Assembly: GCA_040881685.1 (NCBI GenBank)
Contig: JBBECS010000003.1
Location: 23,472-87,471 of the forward strand
DNA length: 64,000 bases
Origin: Acidimicrobiia bacterium
GTDB taxonomy: Bacteria; Actinomycetota; Acidimicrobiia; IMCC26256; PALSA-555
Direction of reading: 5' to 3'
The stretch's first letter is position 1. The number at the start of each line of letters is the position of its first letter. Below the pieces are notes generated by a model. The model worked only from the letters and a program-made list of their open reading frames with translations. It was not told the DNA's origin and searched no databases. This document shows positions 51,952-60,212 of this stretch, one piece after another. The position numbers were made by a program, and so were the translations under genes.

Positions 51952-53973
51952 CTAGCGGTCGCCTCCCGGGTTCTTCGGCGGGATGAGTCGGACCTCGGGT
52001 GGATCCTTCTCGCCGGCCAGCGCCTGGATGATTCGCTTGGTGATCGGCGCGGCCACCGAGCCGCCGTTGCCACCCTCCTCGACGAACACGACCACGACGT
52101 ATTGCGGGAAGTCGGCGGGGTCCGCCCCCTCCGGCGGGTCGGGGTTGACGATGCCGACGAACACCGAGGTGTCCTGCCTGCCGAACACCTCGGCGGTGCC
52201 GGTCTTGCCGGCCGCCTGCCACCCCGCGGGCAACGAGATCCCCGAGAAGGCTGGCGCCGCCGTTCCGATGCCGATGACCGCGTTCTTCAGCCCGTTCATG
52301 ACCAGCTGGCGGACCTCGGGATCGAGGTTGATGTCGCCGAGCTCTTGCGGGGGCAGCTCGCGCAGGATCGACGCCCGGCCCGGAGTGAGGATGCTCTGCG
52401 CGAGCCGCGGTTGATAGAGCTTGCCGCCGTTCACGAAGGCCGCATACCCCGCGGCGAGCTGGAGCGGCGTCACGAGCAAGTCGCCCTGGCCGACCGCCAG
52501 CGCCGCGCTGTCACCCGGCAGCCACACCCTCGTCGACCCGTCGGAGTTGTTCTTGTTGATGCGGGCCTTGTACCTCTGGTTCGGGATGCGGCCGACGTGT
52601 TCGTCGGGGAGACCGATGCCGGTCTTGGTGCCGAAGCCGAAGCGCCGCGCGAGGCGCTGGACCGAATACCCCGTGGCACGATTGCCCTTCTCGAACGCGC
52701 GGAAGAAGCGGAAACCCATCGTGTAGAAGTAGACGTCGCTCGAGATCTGGATTGCCGACTCGAGCTTCACGGCGCCGTGGCGCTCTTTGCCCGCGTTCTT
52801 GAAAATCTGCTCGTTCGGCGGAACGCCGAACTTGATCTCGCCCTTGTCTTGGATGACTTCCTCGGGATCGATCACACCGGTCTCGAGCCCGGCGAGCGCG
52901 GTGAAGAGCTTCCACGTGGATCCAGGTGCGTACTGACCCTGGATGGCCCGGTTGAGCAGCGGGTAGTTGCTCTTCGGATCGTTCAGTGCTTGGTACTTCT
53001 CGATGGGGATGCCGTCGGTGAACTCCTGCACGTCGAACGTGGGTGCGGACGCGAGCGCGATGACCGAACCGTCGCTCGCATCCAGCACGACCGCGGCGCC
53101 ACCCTTCGCGCTGTACGTCTTGAATCGGTCCTTGATCGTCGGGTCGCGAAGACCACTGGCCTTGCGCATTCCTTGCGCGAGTGATTCTTCGGCGACGCGC
53201 TGTACGTCGATGTCGAGCGTGAGTTGCACGTCATTGCCGGCATCGGCGGCGTCGTCGCGCAGAACCTGAACGAGGCGACCGCGGCTGTCGACCTCGAGCT
53301 TGCGCGCCCGGGGTTTTCCGCGGAGCTCGGTCTCGAAGACTTGCTCGACACCCACCTTCCCGATCACGTCGTCGGGCCCGTATCCCTCTCCTTCGTGCAG
53401 CTTCTGCTCGTCCTTGTTCACGGCCCCCACGTAGCCGAGAAGGTGCGAAGCCGGCGACGTGTCCTTGAACACCGAGGGATAGATGAGAGCGATCTCCTTG
53501 AAGAGCGGGTACTCGCGGACGCTGCGGCGGACCGCGTCCACCTTCGGGAACATCTCGGGGCGTTCCTTGATGTAGACGAGCGTCTTGTACGCCACGTCGT
53601 TCTGGATCGGGACCGGCTGGTACGGCGAGTATCGGACACTGTCGAGGCGCTTGTTGATGTACTTCTTGGTGACCCCGAGCGCCTTGGCCAGGTTCGGCAC
53701 CATGCGCTTGCGCTCTGCGTCGGTGATCCCGCGCCGTACCTGGATCGTGTTCACGAGGCTGCTCACGACGAGGACCCGGCCGTTGCGGTCGAGGATGCTC
53801 CCCCGGACGGCCGTCTCGTGGATGATGCGCACCCGGTTCGCCTCGGTCTGCGCGGCATAGCTCGTGGACGATGCGACCTGGAGGAACCACAGGCGCGCGA
53901 AGAGCCCAGCGAACAAGGCCATGACGATGATGCCGATGATGCCGAGGCGGACTCGGCTCTTGGCTTCTGTCAC
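51952..53973 (-). CDS. mrdA: penicillin-binding protein 2, elongasome transpeptidase
   Basis: Class B PBP that cross-links peptidoglycan for rod growth. 673 residues: short cytosolic tail, one membrane helix (about 9-31), N-terminal dimerisation domain, then the transpeptidase with the nucleophile in GSTWKLFTALAG, an SSD version of the SxN motif in IQISSDVYFYTMGF, and GKTGTAEV. GTG 53973 is chosen because it lies just after the repeat's GGGGATGAG box and immediately before the membrane anchor; an upstream in-frame start would be inside the repeat. Confidence 0.95.
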   Translation of the reverse strand: MTEAKSRVRLGIIGIIVMALFAGLFARLWFLQVASSTSYAAQTEANRVRIIHETAVRGSILDRNGRVLVVSSLVNTIQVRRGITDAERKRMVPNLAKALGVTKKYINKRLDSVRYSPYQPVPIQNDVAYKTLVYIKERPEMFPKVDAVRRSVREYPLFKEIALIYPSVFKDTSPASHLLGYVGAVNKDEQKLHEGEGYGPDDVIGKVGVEQVFETELRGKPRARKLEVDSRGRLVQVLRDDAADAGNDVQLTLDIDVQRVAEESLAQGMRKASGLRDPTIKDRFKTYSAKGGAAVVLDASDGSVIALASAPTFDVQEFTDGIPIEKYQALNDPKSNYPLLNRAIQGQYAPGSTWKLFTALAGLETGVIDPEEVIQDKGEIKFGVPPNEQIFKNAGKERHGAVKLESAIQISSDVYFYTMGFRFFRAFEKGNRATGYSVQRLARRFGFGTKTGIGLPDEHVGRIPNQRYKARINKNNSDGSTRVWLPGDSAALAVGQGDLLVTPLQLAAGYAAFVNGGKLYQPRLAQSILTPGRASILRELPPQELGDINLDPEVRQLVMNGLKNAVIGIGTAAPAFSGISLPAGWQAAGKTGTAEVFGRQDTSVFVGIVNPDPPEGADPADFPQYVVVVFVEEGGNGGSVAAPITKRIIQALAGEKDPPEVRLIPPKNPGGDR

Positions 53974-53978
53974 CTCAT

Positions 53979-54060
53979 CCCCGCTCTCGGTGCTGTGCAC
54001 CAGGCCGCTCGGGCCCCGGCTCCCTGCGGGCCGGCTTACCCGGCCCGCAGCCGGTCGCCT
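53979..54060 (-). repeat. intercistronic structured repeat, copy 6 (amidohydrolase to mrdA)
   Basis: Carries the longest hairpin of the family (54024-54034 with 54040-54050, CTGCGGGCCGG/CCGGCCCGCAG, 11 bp, 5-nt loop), the GC-rich middle GGGGCCCGAGCGGCC, a triloop hairpin with changed pairs (53989-53993 with 53997-54001, GGTGC/GCACC) and the GAGAGCGGGGA box. The changes keep pairing relative to copies 1 and 7. Confidence 0.75.
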
Positions 54061-54093
54061 TCGGCGCACGTGAGGTCATGGGACGCGACGAGG

Positions 54094-55737
54094 CTACCCC
54101 TTGAGGATCGGCACGCCCGGGCGGACTTCCTGGTGATTTCCTGTGAGATCACGCACCACCTGCCCCGCTACCAACACGTACCGCACGCCTTCCGATTCGA
54201 CGCCGGGATTCTCGACGGTCGAACGATCGGCCAGCGTGGCCGGATCGAAGATCGTGAGGTCGGCGTCGGCGCCGATCTGGAGTCGCCCCTTCTTGCGCAT
54301 CGCCGGAGCACCTGCCTCGGTGAGGCGCGCCGGGAGGATCGTGGCCTTCGCGAGCGCGGACTTCAGGTCGATCACCTCGAGCTCGCGCGTGTACCGGCCG
54401 ATCGCGCGCGCGAAGCACCCCGTCGATCGCGGGTGGTTACGGTCGCCTGGCTCGAGGATGGAGTCACTCCCGAGCATCACGAAGTCGCTTTGGAGCGCGA
54501 GGCGCACATCGGACTCGGGGATCGCGTACGCGGCCGTGAGCTCGTTCTCGCGCTGGTGACTCGCGAAGGTCGACGCCGTGAGCCGCTCGCCGGTGCCGAC
54601 GATCACGAGATCCTCGTACGAGATGTGGAAGCGCTCTTGCCAACCGTCGTTGAACCGGGCCGAAGCCAGGTAGGTGGCCCAGAAGTCATACGGGTACGTG
54701 CACGCGGTGACCTCGATGCCCGCGGCGCGGGCCTCTTCGAGCGTCGCGAGTGATTGCTCCATCGTGTAGGTGCCGCCGGTGCTGATGATGTGCTCGACGT
54801 GCACGCGGGCACCGGTCTCGGTCGCGACGCGCAGGATTTCGGCGAGGGTCTCTGCGTTCGTCCCGGGTGAAACGTCGTCCGAATAGCGCCCGTGAAACGT
54901 GCACGGCACGTCGTGCTGCTTGGCGACTTCGGCGAGCGCCTTGATCTCGTCGAACGCGACACCGGGCGAGTACTCGGGCTCGAAGTCGACCGCGATGTAG
55001 CCGTTGTTCAGGTCCTCGTCGCACATCGCGACGAGCTGATCGATCTGGGTCGACGTCGCCGCATCGTCGATGCTCATGCCCAACGCGACGCTGCGCGTCC
55101 AATAGTTGCTGAACGCTCCGCCGTAGTTCGTCGGAGGTCGATCCGCTTCGGAGCCCCACCTCGCGAAGAAGTCCGCCGCGCGCGCCTGGAGGCCATGGAG
55201 ACCGAGGTTGGTCGTGACGCCGTCGGCGATCTTGTACCAGATGCCATACGAGTTGGGCTCGTAGCTGAGGATGTCGATCCAGCCCGGCGACACGACGAGT
55301 CCCGCTGCGTCGATCGTCGCCACACCGGTAAGGCTCGACTCCGAGATCGCCAGCACGGTGCCGTCGTCGATACCGACGTCGGCCACGTAGTCGTAACCAG
55401 ACTCCGGGTCAATGACCCGCCCGCCACGAACCACGAGCTCGAACGTGTGGCTGGCCTCGGTCGGTATCCTCGTCACACCCGGTATCGACCGAACCCCGCG
55501 ACGGTTCTTTCCTCCACCGCCGCCGAACGCGCCGACCGCGGCCGCCAGCCCACCGACGACGGTCACCGCTCCTCCTGCCACGAAGGCGCGACGCGTCATG
55601 TACGTACGGTGCATTCGCCGGCGCGCCTCGTCGCGCGCTCGACGAGTCGTCGCGTCCGGCACCGGCCGGCGCGGATGCCTGCCCGCGCTCTGCGGACCCT
55701 GTCCCGGCGGGACTCCGCCCGGCGGTGGGCCGGTCAT
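54094..55737 (-). CDS. Tat-exported amidohydrolase of the D-aminoacylase family
   Basis: 547 residues. A twin-arginine signal (MTRRAFVAGG at 47-56 plus hydrophobic core) predicts export. The amidohydrolase barrel resembles N-acyl-D-amino-acid deacylases: FEPEYSPGVAFDEIKALAEVA, His282 in FHGRYSD, His316 in VHVEHI, MLGSDS and NHPRSTGCFARAIGRYTRE. The usual metal-binding HxH after strand 1 is lost (IDILSYEP, Leu157 and Tyr159), and the usual bridging Cys position appears as His181. Its place inside mreBCD-mrdA-rodA suggests a role in cell-wall D-amino-acid or peptide turnover; this is inference. ATG 55737 has GAGG upstream. Confidence 0.82.
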   Translation of the reverse strand: MTGPPPGGVPPGQGPQSAGRHPRRPVPDATTRRARDEARRRMHRTYMTRRAFVAGGAVTVVGGLAAAVGAFGGGGGKNRRGVRSIPGVTRIPTEASHTFELVVRGGRVIDPESGYDYVADVGIDDGTVLAISESSLTGVATIDAAGLVVSPGWIDILSYEPNSYGIWYKIADGVTTNLGLHGLQARAADFFARWGSEADRPPTNYGGAFSNYWTRSVALGMSIDDAATSTQIDQLVAMCDEDLNNGYIAVDFEPEYSPGVAFDEIKALAEVAKQHDVPCTFHGRYSDDVSPGTNAETLAEILRVATETGARVHVEHIISTGGTYTMEQSLATLEEARAAGIEVTACTYPYDFWATYLASARFNDGWQERFHISYEDLVIVGTGERLTASTFASHQRENELTAAYAIPESDVRLALQSDFVMLGSDSILEPGDRNHPRSTGCFARAIGRYTRELEVIDLKSALAKATILPARLTEAGAPAMRKKGRLQIGADADLTIFDPATLADRSTVENPGVESEGVRYVLVAGQVVRDLTGNHQEVRPGVPILKG

Positions 55738-55741
55738 GTCC

Positions 55742-56251
55742 TCATCGCCAGCCCCTGGCGCGGTCGGGATCGTGGTTCGCCCAACGCGCGAAGACAAACA
55801 CGAGTGGCGCCACGAGGCCGTCGTAGAGCGCGGCGACGATCACGATGCGCACCTGTGTCAGGGTGAAGAAGTCGTCAGAGCCCGCGATCCCTCCAACCAC
55901 GAGAAAGATCGTCCCACCCACGAGGCCGCCCGCGATCGCGAGCAGCGGGGAGATGCCGCGCACTTCCCGCACGAGACCACCCTGGAACACTCCGAAGAGG
56001 TAGCCCGTCAACGCGAAGGAGAGCGCGGAGAGGCCGACCGGTGTGCCCGACAAGAGCATGTCGATGGCCAGACCGCTCGTGAATCCGAAAATCGCGCCGG
56101 TCTGCGGTCCCTCCTCATACGCGACCGCCACCGTCGCGATGAGGCAGAGGCTGGGGATCGCGTCGAAGATCCGCATGTGCCTGAACACGGTGTTCTCGAG
56201 CACCACGAGTGTGATGACGAGCAGGACCAGTCGAACTCGGCGTAGAACCAC
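55742..56251 (-). CDS. mreD: rod shape-determining protein MreD
   Basis: 169-residue membrane protein with about five helices, linking MreC to the elongasome. The order mreB-mreC-mreD and a hydrophobic pattern with ENTVFRHMRIFDAIP and AIFGFTSGLAIDMLLSGTPVG support the call; sequence in this family is poorly conserved. GTG start at 56251, 6 nt after the mreC stop. Confidence 0.88.
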   Translation of the reverse strand: MVLRRVRLVLLVITLVVLENTVFRHMRIFDAIPSLCLIATVAVAYEEGPQTGAIFGFTSGLAIDMLLSGTPVGLSALSFALTGYLFGVFQGGLVREVRGISPLLAIAGGLVGGTIFLVVGGIAGSDDFFTLTQVRIVIVAALYDGLVAPLVFVFARWANHDPDRARGWR

Positions 56252-56257
56252 GCGTGC

Positions 56258-57151
56258 TCAGCTGGTCTTGGTCTTGGGTTCGGGCCAGCGCAGCACCTTG
56301 ACGTAGGTGAGGTCGTCGAGGTCGACGACCGGTCGGATCTTGATCGTCGCCTCGAGGTCCGTCGTCGCCCTGGTGTAGGACTCGATGATGCCGACGGCGA
56401 TGTCGGGCGGGAAGGCGGCATCGTCGGTGGATGCAGTGAAGACGAACTCGCCCTCGGCGATGCACGTGTCTGGCGAAGAGCTCTCGGTGCACTTCGGCAA
56501 CGGTGCACCCGTGGGCTCGAAGATCTCGAGGAACTTGAGCAAGACCTCGCGCTCCCCGGTATGGGCCTCGGTGAGGCCGCGCACGTCAGTGTTCTCGAGC
56601 CGCACGCCAACACCGATCTCGGGCGAGTCGACGAGCGTGACCGTGGCCAAAGTGCGTGACACCCTGGTGACGCGGCCGACGAGTCCGTTTCCCGCCACCA
56701 CCGGTTGCCCGACGAACACGCCCGAGCTCGTGCCTTTGTTGATCTCGACCGTGCGCTCGAAGTTGCCGGCCGCTGAACCCACCACACGAGCAGCAATGCC
56801 GGTCGCGTCCTCAGCGGTCGGGAGGTCGAGAAGCCGCTCGAGCTCGCCGACCTTCCCGCCCACCGCCCGATCTCGCGAGATCTGCCCTTCGAGCTTGGTA
56901 ACTCGTCGTCTCAGCTCGGCGTTCTCGTCGCGGAGGCTGCCGTAGTCGGTCAGGCCACCAGCCAGGTCACGCACGGGCGAGAACACGTCCTCGACCACGC
57001 TGCGCACTGGAGCGCTCGCGTCACGCACGCCGGTGCGGACCGAGTCGATGACCCCGTTGCCTCGCGAGTCGAGGGTGACGAGCAACAACGAGCTGATGAC
57101 GATCGCGAGCAGGACCGAGCGATGACGACCCTCTCGCCGATAGACGACCAT
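56258..57151 (-). CDS. mreC: rod shape-determining protein MreC
   Basis: 297 residues: cytosolic N-terminus, one membrane helix (about 13-29), a coiled coil (about 70-105, ENAELRRRVTKLEGQIS), and the periplasmic beta domain with GIAARVVGSAAGNFERTVEI and GVFVGQPVVAGNGLVGRV. It positions PBP2 and RodA outside MreB. The end of a degenerate repeat copy supplies GGGAAGGG upstream of the ATG. Confidence 0.94.
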   Translation of the reverse strand: MVVYRREGRHRSVLLAIVISSLLLVTLDSRGNGVIDSVRTGVRDASAPVRSVVEDVFSPVRDLAGGLTDYGSLRDENAELRRRVTKLEGQISRDRAVGGKVGELERLLDLPTAEDATGIAARVVGSAAGNFERTVEINKGTSSGVFVGQPVVAGNGLVGRVTRVSRTLATVTLVDSPEIGVGVRLENTDVRGLTEAHTGEREVLLKFLEIFEPTGAPLPKCTESSSPDTCIAEGEFVFTASTDDAAFPPDIAVGIIESYTRATTDLEATIKIRPVVDLDDLTYVKVLRWPEPKTKTS

Positions 57152-57166
57152 GAGCGCTCAGCCCTT

Positions 57167-57191
57167 CCCGCTCTCGACACCGCGCGGGCGG
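57167..57191 (-). repeat. intercistronic structured repeat, copy 8 (degenerate; mreB to mreC)
   Basis: Short copy with a weak CCGC/GCGG stem followed by TGTCGAGAGCGGGAAGGG on the minus strand. It fills the 40-bp gap between the mreB stop and the mreC start, with the box again directly before the start codon region. Confidence 0.45.
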
Positions 57192-58232
57192 TCAGTCGTC
57201 GGGTCCGCTGATCAGCACCTGCCGGAGCACATCGAACTGCTCGAGACACTGGCCCGAGCCGAGCACGACGGTGTAGAGAGGATTCTTCGCCCGTCGGCAC
57301 GGCATGCCCGTCTCCGCCTCGATCGCGGTCTCCAGGCCGAGCAAGAGGGACCCACCACCCGCGAGCATGATGCCGCGCTCCATCACGTCGGCCGCGAGCT
57401 CCGGCGGCGTCTTGTCGAGCGTGACCTTGATGGCGTCGATGACCGCCGCCACCGGCTCCTCGATGGCTTCACGGATCTCTTGCGTCGTGACGGTGACGGT
57501 CCGCGGGAGTCCGGTGACGAGGTCGCGTCCGCGGACCTCGGCGTAGAACTCCTCCTCGAGTGGATATGCGCTTGCGATCTTGAGCTTGACCTCTTCTGCG
57601 GTGCGCTCGCCGAGGGAGAGCGAGTACTCACGCTTCATGAACGACATGATCGCTTCGTCGAACTCGTCGCCACCGACACGGCTCGACTCGGCCGACACGA
57701 TGCCGCCCATCGAGATCACAGCGACCTCGGTCGTCCCTCCACCGATGTCCACGATCATGTTGCCTGCCGGCTCGTGGATGGGGAGCCCCGCACCGATCGC
57801 CGCCGCCATCGGCTCTTCGATCACCATCACGGGCTTGCGGGCGCCGGCGTACTCGGCTGCCTCCTGCACCGCGCGTCGCTCGACACCCGTGATCCCCGAC
57901 GGGATGCAGATGACCATTCGGGGCTTGGCCCACCGGTTGCGCTGATGCACCCGCTGGATGAAGTAGCGGAGCATCTTCTCGCAGATGTCGAAGTCGGCGA
58001 TGACGCCGTCCTTCAACGGGCGGATCGACTGGATGTGGCTCGGGGTCCGACCCAGCATCCGCTTCGCCTCGGAACCCACGGCGAGGATGTCGCCCGTGCG
58101 GCTGTTGATCGTGACGATCGACGGCTCGTTGAGCACGACGCCCTGGCCGCGGACGTAGACCACCGTGTTGGCGGTGCCCAGGTCGACGGCCATGTCGCGG
58201 CCGATGACATTGGAGTACCAGGACGCGCTCAT
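57192..58232 (-). CDS. mreB: rod shape-determining protein MreB
   Basis: Actin-like filament protein that organises elongasome movement. 346 residues: phosphate-1 [50 protein letters not shown], phosphate-2 [16 protein letters not shown], and adenosine loop [15 protein letters not shown] 58232 matches the usual start (short leader before [15 protein letters not shown]). No Shine-Dalgarno sequence is evident; GATACT and TAGCCT upstream are possible -10 elements. Confidence 0.97.
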   Translation of the reverse strand: MSASWYSNVIGRDMAVDLGTANTVVYVRGQGVVLNEPSIVTINSRTGDILAVGSEAKRMLGRTPSHIQSIRPLKDGVIADFDICEKMLRYFIQRVHQRNRWAKPRMVICIPSGITGVERRAVQEAAEYAGARKPVMVIEEPMAAAIGAGLPIHEPAGNMIVDIGGGTTEVAVISMGGIVSAESSRVGGDEFDEAIMSFMKREYSLSLGERTAEEVKLKIASAYPLEEEFYAEVRGRDLVTGLPRTVTVTTQEIREAIEEPVAAVIDAIKVTLDKTPPELAADVMERGIMLAGGGSLLLGLETAIEAETGMPCRRAKNPLYTVVLGSGQCLEQFDVLRQVLISGPDD

Positions 58233-58300
58233 AGAGGGAGAAGCCGGCTGACGGTGACCACGGGACCGTAAGGCTATGTCCTCAGGAGAGGAGTATCCAG

Positions 58301-58332
58301 CCGACTCTCGGGGCTGTGCGGGCGGCGCCACC
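58301..58332 (-). repeat. possible degenerate intercistronic repeat (ndk to mreB)
   Basis: GCACAGCCCCGAGAGTCGG on the minus strand closely resembles the GCACAGCACCGAGAGCGGGG end of copy 6, but the box has one inserted T and the partner stem is degraded. It lies about 70 bp before mreB. Confidence 0.35.
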
Positions 58333-58353
58333 GGTCAATTCTCCCAGTGAACA

Positions 58354-58370
58354 TGCCGCTTCTCGCGGCA
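58354..58370 (-). terminator. hairpin after ndk
   Basis: TGCCGC-N5-GCGGCA begins 6 nt after the ndk stop codon on the minus strand. It is a candidate terminator between ndk and mreB, without a strong U-tract. Confidence 0.4.
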
Positions 58371-58376
58371 ATCGGC

Positions 58377-58787
58377 TTAGAGATCCGGGAAGAACCGCGC
58401 GATCTCGCGTTCTGCGGATTCGGGGCCATCGGAGCCGTGGACGAGGTTCTCGCCGGTCACGAGCGCCAGGTCGCCACGGATGGTGCCCGGTGCCGCTTCC
58501 CGCGGGTTGGTCGCACCCATGAGGCCGCGGACCACCTTCCAGGTGTCGGGTCCGCCCTCCACCACCATCGCAACCAAAGGGCCCCGGGTGATGAAGGCGA
58601 CGAGCTCGCCGAAGAACGGCTTCTCGCGGTGCTCCTCGTAGTGCTGACCCGCGAAATCGGCGTCGATCGTGCGCAGCTCCATCGCGACCACGCGCAGGGC
58701 CTTGCGCTCGATGCGGCTGACGATCTCGCCGACGAGTCGTCGCTCGACGGCGTCGGGCTTGCAGAGGACCAGCGTGCGTTCGCTCAT
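58377..58787 (-). CDS. ndk: nucleoside diphosphate kinase
   Basis: Balances NTP pools by phosphotransfer through a His. 136 residues: [20 protein letters not shown] start, catalytic region with [19 protein letters not shown], and [20 protein letters not shown] at the C-terminus. The phospho-His is that of the NLVHGSD segment. ATG 58787 directly follows the repeat's box; a purine-rich GCGGAG lies about 5 nt upstream of it. Confidence 0.97.
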   Translation of the reverse strand: MSERTLVLCKPDAVERRLVGEIVSRIERKALRVVAMELRTIDADFAGQHYEEHREKPFFGELVAFITRGPLVAMVVEGGPDTWKVVRGLMGATNPREAAPGTIRGDLALVTGENLVHGSDGPESAEREIARFFPDL

Positions 58788-58790
58788 GAT

Positions 58791-58875
58791 CTCCGCTCTC
58801 GGCCCTACGGGCCGGGCCGCTCGGGTCCCGGCTCGTTGCGGCGCAGGGTACCTGCGCCGCGCACACTCGCCTCGG
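58791..58875 (-). repeat. intercistronic structured repeat, copy 7 (folC 3' end to ndk)
   Basis: Full copy: long hairpin 58838-58847 with 58851-58860 (GCGGCGCAGG/CCTGCGCCGC, GTA loop), GC-rich middle, triloop hairpin 58801-58805 with 58809-58813 (GGCCC/GGGCC), and GAGAGCGG box directly before the ndk start. The FolC stop codon TAG lies within the triloop hairpin, and the element encodes the last 20 or so residues of FolC. Confidence 0.75.
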
Positions 58876-60211
58876 ACTTTGGCAACCTATCGCCCTTGAT
58901 GCCGGCGGCGAGCGCCGACCGCGCCGCCCCGACGACGTAGAGCGAGCCGGTCACGACCACCTGCGCGTCGGCATCGGTGACTTCGAGGGCGCGGGTGAGG
59001 GCATCGGCCACCGCGTCGACCACCTCGATGCGGGCCCGCTCGAGACCGAGCTCCATCGCCGCGGCCGCGAGCTCCTCCGGCGGCCGTGAGCGTGGGCTCG
59101 GCGCCCGGCAGCAGATCACAAGCGCGGCCTGCTGGACGCCCAGCGCCTCGAGCATCTCTCGGGGGTCCTTCTCACGCAGGAGGCCGATCACCAGCGTGCG
59201 CGGCGTCGACGGAAATCCCTCGGCCAACGCGGCAGCGAGGGCGTGCGCCCCAGCCAGGTTGTGCGCGCCATCGAGGAGGACGAGTGGCTGGTGTCCGACG
59301 ACTTCGAGCCGTCCTGGCGATGTGATGCGGCCGAGCACCTCACCGACGACCGCACCGTCGAGGGCGCGGCCGAGGAACGACTCGACTGCTGTCAGTGCGG
59401 CGACCGCGTTGTCGGCTTGGTGCGCCCCATGGAGCGAGAGGAACACATCGTCGTAACGCGAGCCCGGCGTGTACATGCTCACGAGTCGACCGCCGTGCGC
59501 AAGCTCGTTCACCGTGACGCCGAAGTCACGGTCGCGCAGGAACATCTCTTCGGCACCGCGGTCCTCGAACAGCGGGCGCAGGTTGGGATCGGGCTCTCCC
59601 AGGACGAGCGTCGAGCCCGGCTTCACGATCCCGGCCTTGTCGGTGGCGATGTCGGCACGAGTCGGCCCGAGGTACTCGACGTGGTCGATGCTCACGTTCG
59701 TCACGACCGCGACGCGTCCCTCGGCGACGTTGGTGGCGTCCCACGTTCCACCCAGGCCGACCTCCACGACCGCGGCCTCGACGGCAACATCGGCGAAGAA
59801 CCGGAACGCCAGCGCGGTGAGGATCTCGAAGTAGCTCGGCACCGCCGAGAGATGGGGTTCGACCTCGGCGATCAGAGTGAGCAGCTCACTGAGTGTGGTG
59901 TCATCGATCGCTTCGCCGTTCCAAGTGATGCGCTCGTTGACGCGTTCGAGGTGCGGGCTCGTCGTCGCGCCCACGGACAGCCCCTGTTCAGCGAGGAGGG
60001 CGGTCGCTATGCGCGCCGCCGAGGTCTTGCCGTTCGTACCCGTGAGGTGGATCACCGGGTACTCCAGCTGCGGCGACCCGAGCAGCGTGCTGAGCTCGAT
60101 CATCCGGTCCAATGTGGGATGCGCAGCGCGGCGCGTGAGGCCAACTGGCACGCCGATCGACTCGAGGTTGACGTGCGCGTCCAGCCACGCGAGGGCCTCG
60201 CCGGGTTTCAC
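58805..60211 (-). CDS. folC: folylpolyglutamate/dihydrofolate synthase
   Basis: Adds glutamate to folates, and possibly to dihydropteroate. 468 residues of the Mur-ligase fold: P-loop [63 protein letters not shown], and [17 protein letters not shown] 60211 lies 1 nt after the valS stop, fixing the start. The last 20 or so residues (from about [20 protein letters not shown]) are encoded by an intercistronic repeat and are not part of the family. Confidence 0.94.
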   Translation of the reverse strand: MKPGEALAWLDAHVNLESIGVPVGLTRRAAHPTLDRMIELSTLLGSPQLEYPVIHLTGTNGKTSAARIATALLAEQGLSVGATTSPHLERVNERITWNGEAIDDTTLSELLTLIAEVEPHLSAVPSYFEILTALAFRFFADVAVEAAVVEVGLGGTWDATNVAEGRVAVVTNVSIDHVEYLGPTRADIATDKAGIVKPGSTLVLGEPDPNLRPLFEDRGAEEMFLRDRDFGVTVNELAHGGRLVSMYTPGSRYDDVFLSLHGAHQADNAVAALTAVESFLGRALDGAVVGEVLGRITSPGRLEVVGHQPLVLLDGAHNLAGAHALAAALAEGFPSTPRTLVIGLLREKDPREMLEALGVQQAALVICCRAPSPRSRPPEELAAAAMELGLERARIEVVDAVADALTRALEVTDADAQVVVTGSLYVVGAARSALAAGIKGDRLPKSEASVRGAGTLRRNEPGPERPGP

Positions 60212-60212
60212 G

